Assembly: GCA_023437255.1 (NCBI GenBank)
Contig: JAEZGR010000149.1
Coordinates: 1-5,281, forward strand
Origin: Pseudomonadota bacterium
GTDB lineage: Bacteria > Pseudomonadota > Gammaproteobacteria > Burkholderiales > Burkholderiaceae_B
Direction: 5' to 3'
DNA: 5,281 nucleotides
Position numbers and translations under genes: made by a program. The notes beneath the pieces were generated by a model. That model worked only from the letters and a program-made list of their open reading frames with translations, was not told the origin of the DNA and searched no databases. Positions 1-5,281 of this stretch are shown piece by piece. Positions within the stretch are counted from its first letter, which is position 1; each line of letters starts with the position of its first letter.

Positions 1-984
1 CCGTTTGTCGGGGTGTTCATTGCACGTATTTCCCGAGGGCGCACCATTCGCCAGTTCGTGGGTGGTGTGTTGTTGATGCCAACGGGATTCACGTTCATGT
101 GGATGACGGTGTTCGGCGACAGTGCCATCCACTTCATCATAGCGGAGGGAGTGGAGAGTCTCGGCGAGACGGTCAGCGCCGATGCCACTCTCGCACTGTT
201 TGTCTTCCTCGAGCAGTTGCCCTGGTCCACGCTGACCTGCGGGGTTGCCGTGGCCATGGTGCTGGTGTTCTTCGTGACATCGGCCGATAGCGGTGCGCTT
301 GTCGTGGATCAGCTGGCTGCGGGAGGGGCGGTCGATGCGCCGGTGTGGCAGCGCATCTTCTGGTCCTTGTTGATGGGCGCGGCAGCGATCGTGCTTCTGC
401 TGGCCGACGGCCTGTCGGCTTTGCAGACCGCAACCATCGCCACGGCATTGCCGTTTTCCATCATTCTGCTGATCTCGATCTGGGGCCTTTTCAAGGCATT
501 GAAGCTCGATGCGACCAAGCGGCAGCTGCGTTCGCGCAGCCTGAGTCGCGGTTCAGCCAGCGTATCGGAAGAAACCTGGGAGCAGCGCCTGCGCAATATG
601 GTCATGATGCCGCGCCGGCGTCATGTGGAGCGCTTCATCCAGGAGGTGGTTCGCGGTGCGATGGAAGACGTGACCCAGGAATTCTCAAAACAGGGTTACG
701 AAGTACGCATTGAAGACGGGGAAGACGGCATGCTTACGCTGGTGGTGCACCATGGAGAACATCTCGACTTCGCGTACAGCGTGTTCCCGGTCGAGGTGTA
801 CCGGCCCAGCCTCACACCCGAGGAACTCGAAAACGATGAGACGTCGCGTTACTACCGTGCCGAGGTCCACCTGGGTGAGGGTGGCCAGGATTACGACCTC
901 ATGGGCTGGAGTCGCGAACAGATCATCGGCGACATTCTTGATCAATATGAGCGGCACCGGCACTATCTGCGACTCACTTCGTGA
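1..984 (+). CDS. BCCT-family transporter, BetT-like, 3' part (start outside window)
   Basis: Inner-membrane secondary transporter of the betaine/choline/carnitine family, which imports quaternary ammonium osmolytes. The visible 327 residues are the C-terminal part, open from the first base. It opens inside the family hallmark PFVGxFIARISRGRTIR (residues 1-17), the end of a core helix. Hydrophobic segments follow at about 19-39, 64-94 and 117-166, with the conserved FVTSADSGALVVD (91-103) typical of BCCT proteins. After the last helix comes a cytoplasmic tail of about 160 residues (basic at 173-213, then acidic), ending with DLMGWSREQIIGDILDQYE (299-317). A long tail of this kind is characteristic of BetT-type choline carriers, where it is linked to osmotic control, and is absent from short BCCT members. 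Family assignment is firm; choline as substrate is inference because the substrate-binding aromatic helix lies mostly upstream of the window. The gene converges on the DUF1488-like gene. Confidence 0.95.
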   Translation, partial: PFVGVFIARISRGRTIRQFVGGVLLMPTGFTFMWMTVFGDSAIHFIIAEGVESLGETVSADATLALFVFLEQLPWSTLTCGVAVAMVLVFFVTSADSGALVVDQLAAGGAVDAPVWQRIFWSLLMGAAAIVLLLADGLSALQTATIATALPFSIILLISIWGLFKALKLDATKRQLRSRSLSRGSASVSEETWEQRLRNMVMMPRRRHVERFIQEVVRGAMEDVTQEFSKQGYEVRIEDGEDGMLTLVVHHGEHLDFAYSVFPVEVYRPSLTPEELENDETSRYYRAEVHLGEGGQDYDLMGWSREQIIGDILDQYERHRHYLRLTS

Positions 985-1039
985 GGTGTGGGAGTTTCAG
1001 GTGTCGTGGCCGGCGCGCGATGAGGTGGTGTTTGCCATA

Positions 1040-1071
1040 GAACCGGTGGCACCAAGCGCGCCAGCCGGTTC
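1040..1071. terminator. Bulged hairpin in convergent gap, possible bidirectional terminator
   Basis: GAACCGG-TGGC (1040-1050) pairs with GCCA-G-CCGGTTC (1060-1071): 11 base pairs with one bulged G and a 9-base loop. It is the only strong inverted repeat seen in the 100-base gap between two convergent genes, where a shared terminator would be expected. Neither side carries a run of T, so it is not a textbook intrinsic terminator; it may instead protect 3' ends or act with Rho. Confidence 0.35.
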
Positions 1072-1084
1072 GCCGTGTGGGCGG

Positions 1085-1399
1085 TCAGGCGTCCGGCGAC
1101 CGCTCGCCCGGTGAAATTCCGCCACGGTCATTCAGGGCTTCGAAGTCGCCGCTGCCCAGTTCAATGATGCCGTCGGTGCTCGGGGTATTGACCGTCGAAA
1201 GCGCAACTTCAGTAATGCGATCGCGGCCCTTGTCGAACGCTTCGAGCAAGGCGCTGGCCGTTTCATCTTGTGCCTCGAAAGCCTGAAGCAGGGCGTCGCC
1301 GGATATTTCGAACTGGCGCCGCTCGGCTCCTGTACCCAGATAGAACCGAATGGCTCCGTTTTCGTATTTGGCCTCGGTCTGTTTTGCAAAATCACCCAT
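1085..1399 (-). CDS. Small DUF1488-like protein of unknown function
   Basis: A 104-residue soluble protein with no signal peptide or membrane segment. The ATG at 1399 is supported by CGGAG (1411-1407) seven bases upstream. The pattern resembles DUF1488 proteins: a strand-rich start ENGAIRFYLG (13-22), FEISGDALLQAF (30-41), a helical stretch with DETASALLEAFDKGRDRITEVA (45-66), then DGIIELGSGDFE (76-87) near the end. The assignment rests on this remembered pattern and is tentative; DUF1488 has no established function. The last 15 residues (GGISPGERSPDA region) look disordered. It lies 72 bases downstream of the UPF0126 gene on the same strand and probably shares its transcript. The short leader between them can fold so that the ribosome binding site is paired (see the structured leader). 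Confidence 0.8.
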   Translation of the reverse strand: MGDFAKQTEAKYENGAIRFYLGTGAERRQFEISGDALLQAFEAQDETASALLEAFDKGRDRITEVALSTVNTPSTDGIIELGSGDFEALNDRGGISPGERSPDA

Positions 1400-1455
1400 G
1401 AGCGTGCTCCGAAAGAGAGTTGATACCGACCGGAGTGCGGCAACGCTCGTGCCGC
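1400..1455 (-). promoter_or_regulatory. Structured leader overlapping the RBS of the DUF1488-like gene
   Basis: Read on the minus strand, the gap first forms a hairpin GCGGCA/TGCCGC (1455-1450 with 1442-1437) with the 7-base loop CGAGCGT. Next, CTCCG (1435-1431) can pair with CGGAG (1411-1407), which is the Shine-Dalgarno sequence of the following gene. In addition the loop bases GAGCGT can pair with ACGCTC (1405-1400), directly before the ATG. Together this would be a compact pseudoknot-like fold occluding the start. The complementarities are seen directly; a role in translation control is inference. Confidence 0.3.
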
Positions 1456-1471
1456 GCTTGTGAACGAACGC

Positions 1472-2113
1472 TCAGTGAATGTTGCCGCCGTACATGAATT
1501 TGGGCATGCTCCAGCCATACTTTATGGCCAGCAGGCGCAGCGTGAGCCCCACGGACATGGCGAAGGCCATGACGAGGTCGTGATGCCAGCCCATGTGTAA
1601 ACCGCCGATATAGAGCAGCCCGGTGAGGATCGAGACCGTGGCGTACAGCTCTGCCCTGAAGAGCAGCGGAATGCTGTTGCACAGAATGTCGCGCAGGACG
1701 CCGCCCACGCAACCGGTGATCATGCCCGACGCCACGATCACCACTACCGGAAGATCCAGGCCGATGGCAACGTTGCAGCCGATAACGGTGAATACGACCA
1801 GGCCCACGGCGTCAAGAAACAGGAAGATATTGCGCAGGCGATGCATGTAGCGCGCGAGGGCGATGGTGAGCAATGCCGCCCCGGCAGTGAGCAGCAGATA
1901 GGAGGGGTTCCCCACCCAGGTGAGGGGGTAGTGCCCGAGCACCACGTCGCGCACGGAACCACCACCGAGCGCGGTCACGCAGCCGAGCATGCCAACGCCG
2001 AACCAATCCATTTCGCGTTTGCCGGCGGCAAGCGCGGCCGTCATCGCCTCGGCGACTATGGCCACGAGAAAAAGCGCGTGCAGAAGCAAGGTGACTTCGG
2101 ACGTACTATTCAT
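1472..2113 (-). CDS. UPF0126 / TRIC-type small membrane protein (YicG/YadS family)
   Basis: Integral inner-membrane protein of 213 residues, the usual size for this family. It shows the duplicated three-helix organisation: helix 1 with EAMTAALAA (22-30), then GGGSVRDVVLG (50-60) in the first half; DAVGLVVFTVIG (101-112), then GGVLRDIL (137-144) in the second half. The paired glycine-rich RD motifs are the family signature. Known relatives include E. coli YicG, reported as a glycine transporter, and prokaryotic trimeric cation-channel homologues; which activity applies here cannot be told. The ATG at 2113 places the N-terminus a few residues before helix 1. An open frame continues upstream (ATG at 2149, ATG at 2224) but those residues are Pro/Arg-rich and unlike the family. 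No good Shine-Dalgarno precedes 2113; a CATACT/TACTAT -10-like sequence ends 6-8 bases before the ATG, so a leaderless transcript is possible. Likely first gene of a pair with the DUF1488-like gene. Confidence 0.93.
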   Translation of the reverse strand: MNSTSEVTLLLHALFLVAIVAEAMTAALAAGKREMDWFGVGMLGCVTALGGGSVRDVVLGHYPLTWVGNPSYLLLTAGAALLTIALARYMHRLRNIFLFLDAVGLVVFTVIGCNVAIGLDLPVVVIVASGMITGCVGGVLRDILCNSIPLLFRAELYATVSILTGLLYIGGLHMGWHHDLVMAFAMSVGLTLRLLAIKYGWSMPKFMYGGNIH

Positions 2114-2372
2114 GGGCGAATAGTATGGCACCCGCGGAGTGGGCTGCATAGAAATTTTGTGAGGCCCGCGTTGCCGGACGTGCCTGCTCGGCGGGGCGTT
2201 TGACGCCGCTGCACGGTAGCGCAATCGGGCGGTCGATTCCTTGGCGCAGGTTAAGCTTTCGCGCGATCTGGCAGTTCTTTGTGTTTCGGGGCTTTTTGCT
2301 GCTTATACGTATTGTGGGGTCCCGCCTCGTTTTGCATCATTCCATCGTTGAATCGTCATAACGGAGAACCTC
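2114..2372. promoter_or_regulatory. Divergent intergenic region with promoters for both flanking genes
   Basis: The 259 bases lie between genes reading outwards, so they must carry both promoters. On the minus side, -10-like CATACT (2127-2122) sits next to the UPF0126 start but has no convincing -35. On the plus side, TATACG (2304-2309), within the palindrome ATACGTAT (2305-2312), is a possible -10; the nearest TTGTGT (2279-2284) is 19 bases upstream, so the match is poor. A small GGCGT-TTG-ACGCC hairpin lies near 2195-2207. Promoter positions are guesses; the existence of promoters here follows from gene orientation. Confidence 0.35.
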
Positions 2373-3260
2373 ATGCGAGAGCGCCTCGATTGTGCTGTAC
2401 TGCAGACACGTTGTACGTTGGACTGGACTCAACCCATACTGGGGCAGCATGCCGGCGGCCGCCTGCATCTGCACGGTTACGATGTGCTGGTCGACCTCAA
2501 TCGAGACGATGCCCATGCCGTGCTTGGCAGCGCCTCCATGGCGCTGCGGCGTTTCGACGTCTGCCTCATGCCGGTGTCGCCTGCCACGCTGTCGTGGGCG
2601 CGAACATCCCTCTCCCATGCGCGCCATCGCCTGCATACGCCGGTCATGGCGCTGGTGCGCGATCTCACCGCGGCGGGCCTGCACGATCTGTACGGCCTGG
2701 GCGTCGCCGACTTCCTGCGAGCGCCCTTTTGCGGTCATGAAACGCGCGTGCGTATCGAGCGCCTGCTCGATGGTCGCCGGGCCGGCACTCCCCAGAGCGA
2801 ATTGGCAGGCGATCAGCGCTACGCCGAAAGCATTGCGGGCGACCAGGCCGGCGGCACCGTGCAGGAAGCATCCGTTCCCGAGCTCGAGGCCTATGCAATT
2901 GCTGCAGCGTCGCGCTGTGCATCGTCAAGCGAGACCTTTCGCGATGCAAAGAGCAAAGTCATCGAACATTTCGAGCGCGCCTATATCACTGCGGCCCTCG
3001 GCCGTCACGAAGGCAACATCACAATGGCGGCGCGTGCTGCCCAAAAGCATCGGCGCGCCTTCTGGGCGCTCATGCGCAAGCACGACATCGACGCCAACCC
3101 GTTCCGGCCGACTGTCCTCCCTCAGCAGGCCGGCGTAGCCCCTGTTTCCACCGATGCTCCCTGCCGCGACATCACGCGCCAGCATCGTCCCGGCAGTGCC
3201 GCGCGCCGCCTTGTGGTGGCGGGCAGGCGGGTCAGCCCCTACATTTCTGGTGGAGGGTAA
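2373..3260 (+). CDS. Pseudo-receiver / Fis-type HTH DNA-binding protein
   Basis: Predicted cytoplasmic DNA-binding regulator of 295 residues. ATG 2373 is preceded by GGAGA (2363-2367) at good spacing. Residues about 30-132 read as a degenerate response-regulator receiver: the strand FDVCLMP (61-67) lacks the phospho-acceptor Asp, TPVMALV (89-95) matches strand 4, and [10 protein letters not shown] (110-119) matches the YLxKPF end of the fold with the conserved Lys replaced by Ala117. A variable linker (133-187) follows, then a Fis-like domain: [17 protein letters not shown] (189-205) and helix-turn-helix [18 protein letters not shown] (214-231). This C-terminal module resembles those of sigma-54-dependent regulators, but the AAA+ ATPase domain is absent, so it cannot activate sigma-54 RNA polymerase itself. 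The last 50 residues (246-295) are Pro/Arg/Ser-rich and probably disordered. Its target is unknown; hemE starts 29 bases after its stop. Fold calls are by eye; the Fis module is the surer one. Confidence 0.85.
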   Translation: MRERLDCAVLQTRCTLDWTQPILGQHAGGRLHLHGYDVLVDLNRDDAHAVLGSASMALRRFDVCLMPVSPATLSWARTSLSHARHRLHTPVMALVRDLTAAGLHDLYGLGVADFLRAPFCGHETRVRIERLLDGRRAGTPQSELAGDQRYAESIAGDQAGGTVQEASVPELEAYAIAAASRCASSSETFRDAKSKVIEHFERAYITAALGRHEGNITMAARAAQKHRRAFWALMRKHDIDANPFRPTVLPQQAGVAPVSTDAPCRDITRQHRPGSAARRLVVAGRRVSPYISGGG

Positions 3261-3277
3261 AATCGGGCAAACTCATT

Positions 3278-3284
3278 GAAAGGA
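3278..3284 (+). promoter_or_regulatory. Ribosome binding site fixing the GTG start of hemE
   Basis: GAAAGGA lies five bases before GTG 3290. No ATG in this frame gives a complete N-terminus; the next in-frame ATG is codon 16, which would cut into the conserved start region ([13 protein letters not shown]). This decides for GTG. A -10-like TAAAAT at 3258-3263, overlapping the upstream stop codon, could give hemE a short leader, though its -35 is poor. Confidence 0.75.
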
Positions 3285-3289
3285 TTGCC

Positions 3290-4366
3290 GTGAATTTCCC
3301 TGCCCTCAAGAACGACGTTTTCCTGCGCGCCTTGATGCGTCAGCCAGTTCCCTACACGCCTCTCTGGATGATGCGCCAGGCCGGTCGTTATCTGCCCGAG
3401 TACAACGAAACCCGTGCGCGAGCCGGGTCGTTCATGGCGCTGGCGCAGAATCGTGAATACGCCTGTGAGGTCACATTACAGCCATTGCTGCGCTTCGAGC
3501 TCGACGCCGCCATCCTGTTTTCCGATATTCTTACCGTGCCGCATGCCATGGGCCTGGGGCTCGACTTCGTCGCCGGCGAGGGCCCGCGCTTTGCGCATCC
3601 CTTGCGCCACGAAGACGACGTTCGAAAGCTGGCCGTGCCCGACATGAGCCGCCTGCAATATGTATTCGACGCCGTCACCCTGATCCGCCGCGAACTCGAC
3701 GGCCGTGTTCCGCTCATCGGTTTTGCCGGCAGCCCGTTTACCATTGCCTGCTACATGGTCGAAGGGCAGGGTTCCGACGACTATCGCTTGATCAAGAGCA
3801 TGCTGTATTCGCGCCCCGATCTGGCGCACCGCATCCTTCAAATCAATGCCGAAGCCACCATCCAATACCTCAACGCTCAGATTCAGGCGGGGGCACAGGC
3901 CGTCATGATCTTCGACAGCTGGGGCGGCGTACTGGCGCACGACGCGTTCCAGGAGTTCTCGCTGGCCTACACGCGCAAGGTGGTGCAGGGGCTGGTACGG
4001 GAACGCGAAGGCCGCGCCGTGCCGGTCATCGTGTTCACAAAGGGTGGTGCCCTGTGGGCCGAAGACATTGCTGGGCTCGGCGCCGATGCCATGGGCCTCG
4101 ACTGGACAGCCAGCCTGGGCCAGGTGCGTCAGCGAGTTGTCGACAAAGTGGCGCTCCAGGGCAATCTCGATCCCATGGTGTTGTTCGCACCCGAAGCTGC
4201 GATCCGCGAACAGGCTCGCAAGGTGATCGACGATTACGGCCCCGTTGGCAGTGGCGGCCACGTGTTCAATCTTGGGCATGGCATTTCACGGTTCACCCCG
4301 CCGGAATCGGTCTCGGTGCTGGTTGATGAAGTGCACACGTACAGCCGCCGCATGCATCAAGCCTGA
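3290..4366 (+). CDS. hemE: Uroporphyrinogen decarboxylase
   Basis: Cytosolic enzyme of heme synthesis that removes four carboxyl groups from uroporphyrinogen III to give coproporphyrinogen III, without a cofactor. The 358 residues match the usual bacterial length (about 350). Signature 1 is [15 protein letters not shown] (24-38), carrying the substrate-contacting Arg29 and Arg33. FSDILTVP (77-84) includes Asp79, equivalent to the catalytic Asp86 of the human enzyme. Signature 2 is [16 protein letters not shown] (144-159) with Tyr155, equivalent to human Tyr164. [15 protein letters not shown] and the C-terminal [10 protein letters not shown] (323-332, with His330) are also present. All key residues seen are intact. 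The start is GTG with a strong RBS. It may be cotranscribed with the regulator 29 bases upstream; it is followed by a 302-base gap and priA in the same direction. Confidence 0.98.
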   Translation: MNFPALKNDVFLRALMRQPVPYTPLWMMRQAGRYLPEYNETRARAGSFMALAQNREYACEVTLQPLLRFELDAAILFSDILTVPHAMGLGLDFVAGEGPRFAHPLRHEDDVRKLAVPDMSRLQYVFDAVTLIRRELDGRVPLIGFAGSPFTIACYMVEGQGSDDYRLIKSMLYSRPDLAHRILQINAEATIQYLNAQIQAGAQAVMIFDSWGGVLAHDAFQEFSLAYTRKVVQGLVREREGRAVPVIVFTKGGALWAEDIAGLGADAMGLDWTASLGQVRQRVVDKVALQGNLDPMVLFAPEAAIREQARKVIDDYGPVGSGGHVFNLGHGISRFTPPESVSVLVDEVHTYSRRMHQA

Positions 4367-4409
4367 AAATGGGGGAAATCCCTCGTTGCGGGGCGGCAGT
4401 GAGCTGTGG

Positions 4410-4418
4410 TTATACACA
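4410..4418 (+). promoter_or_regulatory. DnaA box TTATACACA
   Basis: Perfect match to TTATNCACA and identical to the R2 box of E. coli oriC. It is preceded by TGTGG, giving a partial TGTG...CACA inverted repeat (4405-4418). It starts 44 bases after the hemE stop. Binding by DnaA is inferred from the match. Confidence 0.65.
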
Positions 4419-4429
4419 ACTTTCGTTGC

Positions 4430-4457
4430 CCTGCAACATTCGGAATGAATGTGCAGG
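4430..4457. repeat. Inverted repeat / bulged hairpin between the DnaA boxes
   Basis: CCTGC-A-ACATTC (4430-4441) pairs with GAATGT-GCAGG (4447-4457): 11 base pairs, one bulged A and a 5-base loop. A nested alternative CATTC-G-GAATG (4437-4447 region) exists. No T run follows on either strand, so a terminator for hemE is unlikely; a protein-binding site or DNA/RNA structural element is possible. Confidence 0.6.
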
Positions 4458-4460
4458 CTC

Positions 4461-4510
4461 ATGTGGCATTTGAGTGTAGTGCATTGAAATATAAGAACAT
4501 TTACTGTTTT
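4461..4510. other. AT-rich stretch, possible DNA-unwinding element or promoter
   Basis: Direct count gives 15 G or C in 50 bases (30%), in clear contrast to the GC-rich genes on both sides. It sits between the two DnaA boxes and includes TATAAG (4490-4495). It could be a duplex-unwinding element if the region is an origin, or simply the priA promoter. Confidence 0.4.
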
Positions 4511-4576
4511 CGGCGTCGCAAGGACGCGAATGGTCACTAAAGAAACCTCGCAACTCAGAAGTTTTCACCCATTTTT

Positions 4577-4607
4577 CCCCAAAGTTATCCACAGCTTGTC
4601 CTTGGGG
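4577..4607. repeat. Inverted repeat framing the second DnaA box
   Basis: CCCCAA (4577-4582) and TTGGGG (4602-4607) are perfect inverted copies; G4584 and C4601 extend the stem across one bulged A. The 16-18 bases between them contain the whole DnaA box. As single-stranded DNA or RNA this would present the box in a hairpin loop; as duplex DNA it could mark a second protein's site. Confidence 0.5.
4585..4593 (+). promoter_or_regulatory. DnaA box TTATCCACA
   Basis: Perfect consensus, identical to the high-affinity R1/R4 boxes of E. coli oriC and in the same direction as the box at 4410. It lies 75 bases before the priA start. Confidence 0.7.
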
Positions 4608-4668
4608 TTCGCACAAAGCACGAAAACGCGCGCCTTGCGCAGTTAAATCAAGAAATCGCTTTAAGTTG

Positions 4669-5281
4669 ATGCCGGCACCCTCCCACGATTCAGGTTCCGA
4701 CGGCGCTAGCACGGACGCGTCTGACGTCGCCATCTGTTACGCGCGGGTGGCGCTCGACGTCCCGTTGCCCGGGCTATTTGATTACTGCAGCGCACAAGCG
4801 GTGGCGGTCGGCCAGCGCGTAATCGTTCCGTTTGGCAGGCGTGAGCTGGTGGGGGTGGTCATCGAATGTCCGGAGTCGCCTGCGGTGCCCCCGGAGCAAC
4901 TTCGCAGTGTGCTGCAAGTGCTCGACGATTTGCCCCCGATGCCCGCCGACTGGATCGCGCTCATGGCGTTCGCTGCGCGTTATTACCAGCGGCCGTTGGG
5001 TGAGGTCATGCTGCCCGCTCTTCCGCCGCCATTGCGCAAAGCGTCGGCGTACACTGGCAAGCGCGCCGCCGGTGGCCCTGTTCGCCGGCTTGAAAAGCGA
5101 CTGAAAAAGGTTGGCGGGCAGGCCGGGTCCGATTGGCATGTGCCGACAGTGGCGGGGCCAGAGCTGAACGAGGCTCAGGCGACGGCAGTGGCTGCGATCG
5201 AGGCCATCCGTGGCCACGGGGTGATGCTTTTGCGCGGTGTCACGGGCAGCGGCAAGACAGAGGTCTATTTGCGTGCCGCAC
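4669..5281 (+). CDS. priA: Primosomal protein N' (replication-restart helicase), 5' part; runs off window
   Basis: PriA is a superfamily-2 3'-5' DNA helicase that recognises stalled forks and reloads the replisome. 204 codons are visible with no stop. Residues 1-20 are a Ser/Asp-rich extension; 24-123 form the N-terminal 3' DNA-binding domain with YARVALDVPLPGLFDY (24-39), VGQRVIVPFGRRELVGVV (47-64) and RYYQRPLGEVMLPALPPPLR (104-123). The helicase begins with LNEAQATAVAAI (166-177) and Walker A GVTGSGKT (190-197; Lys196), then EVYL. Only about 42 residues (124-165) lie between these parts, short for the winged-helix domain expected there. ATG 4669 is the first ATG in a frame open from 4495; the Shine-Dalgarno is weak. 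GTG 4747 would remove the first strand of the domain and has no RBS. Upstream DnaA boxes may control it. Confidence 0.96.
   Translation, partial: MPAPSHDSGSDGASTDASDVAICYARVALDVPLPGLFDYCSAQAVAVGQRVIVPFGRRELVGVVIECPESPAVPPEQLRSVLQVLDDLPPMPADWIALMAFAARYYQRPLGEVMLPALPPPLRKASAYTGKRAAGGPVRRLEKRLKKVGGQAGSDWHVPTVAGPELNEAQATAVAAIEAIRGHGVMLLRGVTGSGKTEVYLRAA

Larger units (their letters stand above)
4367..4668. other. hemE-priA intergenic region with DnaA boxes (origin-like or DnaA-regulated)
   Basis: The 302 bases carry no convincing gene. They hold two perfect DnaA boxes in the same direction (4410-4418, 4585-4593), an AT-rich stretch (4461-4510), a bulged hairpin (4430-4457), a smaller hairpin GCGTC-GCAAG-GACGC (4513-4527), and AATCAAGAAATCG (4646-4658), one mismatch from the IHF consensus WATCAANNNNTTR. 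No clear terminator with a T run follows hemE. A -10-like TATAAG (4490-4495) lies in the AT-rich part but has a weak -35. The density of replication-type signals next to a replication gene suggests an origin-like element, a DnaA-titration site or DnaA control of priA; these readings are inference. Confidence 0.55.

Noticed and set aside
2195..2207. Hairpin GGCGT-TTG-ACGCC as a terminator
   Set aside because: Only five base pairs, no T run on either strand, and located between divergent genes where no terminator is needed.
2269..2286. Possible sigma-54 promoter (TGGCAG... TTTGTG)
   Set aside because: TGGCA matches the -24 part, but no GC is found at the required -12 spacing.
2337..2738. 133-codon minus-strand open frame under the regulator gene
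   Set aside because: It is antisense to the regulator, which has a good RBS and a clear Fis-type domain; no domain pattern was seen in the antisense product.
2392..3138. 248-codon plus-strand frame overlapping the regulator in another frame
   Set aside because: Its product is Cys/Trp/Arg-rich and of the low-complexity type seen in out-of-frame translations; the 2373 frame has the receiver-like and Fis patterns.
3205..3220. GCCGCC-TTGT-GGTGGC hairpin upstream of hemE
   Set aside because: It lies within the coding sequence, includes a G-T pair, and such short stems are common in GC-rich coding DNA.
3476..4279. 267-codon open frame on the minus strand inside hemE
   Set aside because: It is antisense to a complete, motif-confirmed hemE in a GC-rich gene, where long antisense frames are common; the protein is His/Ala-rich with no recognisable domain.
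4370..4395. Intrinsic terminator for hemE from the G/C runs after the stop
   Set aside because: GGG/CCC pairings are only three to four bases and no T run follows.
4410..4733. 107-codon minus-strand open frame across the hemE-priA gap
   Set aside because: It overlaps the priA start, has no recognised domain, and its composition follows the underlying intergenic signals.
4747..4749. Alternative GTG start for priA
   Set aside because: No RBS, and it would remove the first conserved strand of the DNA-binding domain.

Overview
The window looks like chromosomal DNA of a betaproteobacterium, most likely Burkholderiales and possibly an Alcaligenaceae/Bordetella-Achromobacter relative. The genes are GC-rich, HemE and PriA read as proteobacterial, and hemE followed directly by priA is, from memory, a common Burkholderiales arrangement. 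The family-level placement is inference. No transposase, phage gene, CRISPR array, tRNA or rRNA was seen.

Layout. 1-984 (+) is the 3' part of a BCCT-family transporter gene (BetT-like) whose start lies outside the window. It converges on a minus-strand pair: a UPF0126/TRIC-type membrane protein gene (2113 to 1472) followed 72 bases later by a small DUF1488-like gene (1399 to 1085). The convergent gap holds one bulged hairpin. A divergent gap (2114-2372) separates this pair from a plus-strand gene for an unusual DNA-binding protein: a degenerate receiver domain without its phospho-acceptor, joined to a Fis-type helix-turn-helix with no AAA+ domain (2373-3260). Its stop lies 29 bases before the GTG start of hemE (3290-4366), uroporphyrinogen decarboxylase. 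A 302-base gap follows, then the 5' part of priA (from 4669 to the window end), the replication-restart helicase. priA has no stop inside the window, so it runs off the right edge.

Functionally the genes are mostly unrelated housekeeping and stress functions: osmolyte uptake (BCCT), a small membrane channel/transporter, heme synthesis (HemE) and replication restart (PriA). The regulator and hemE could share a transcript because they are so close, but no regulatory link is shown.

The part most worth a second look is the hemE-priA gap. It has two perfect DnaA boxes (TTATACACA and TTATCCACA) on the same strand 166 bases apart, a 50-base stretch of only 30% GC between them, an 11-bp bulged hairpin, a second DnaA box framed by an inverted repeat, and a one-mismatch IHF-like site. 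This could be an origin-like element, a DnaA-titrating site or a DnaA-controlled priA promoter; sequence alone cannot separate these. Other points of interest are the pseudo-receiver regulator, a PriA with an unusually short linker where the winged-helix domain is expected, and a structured leader that could hide the ribosome binding site of the DUF1488-like gene.
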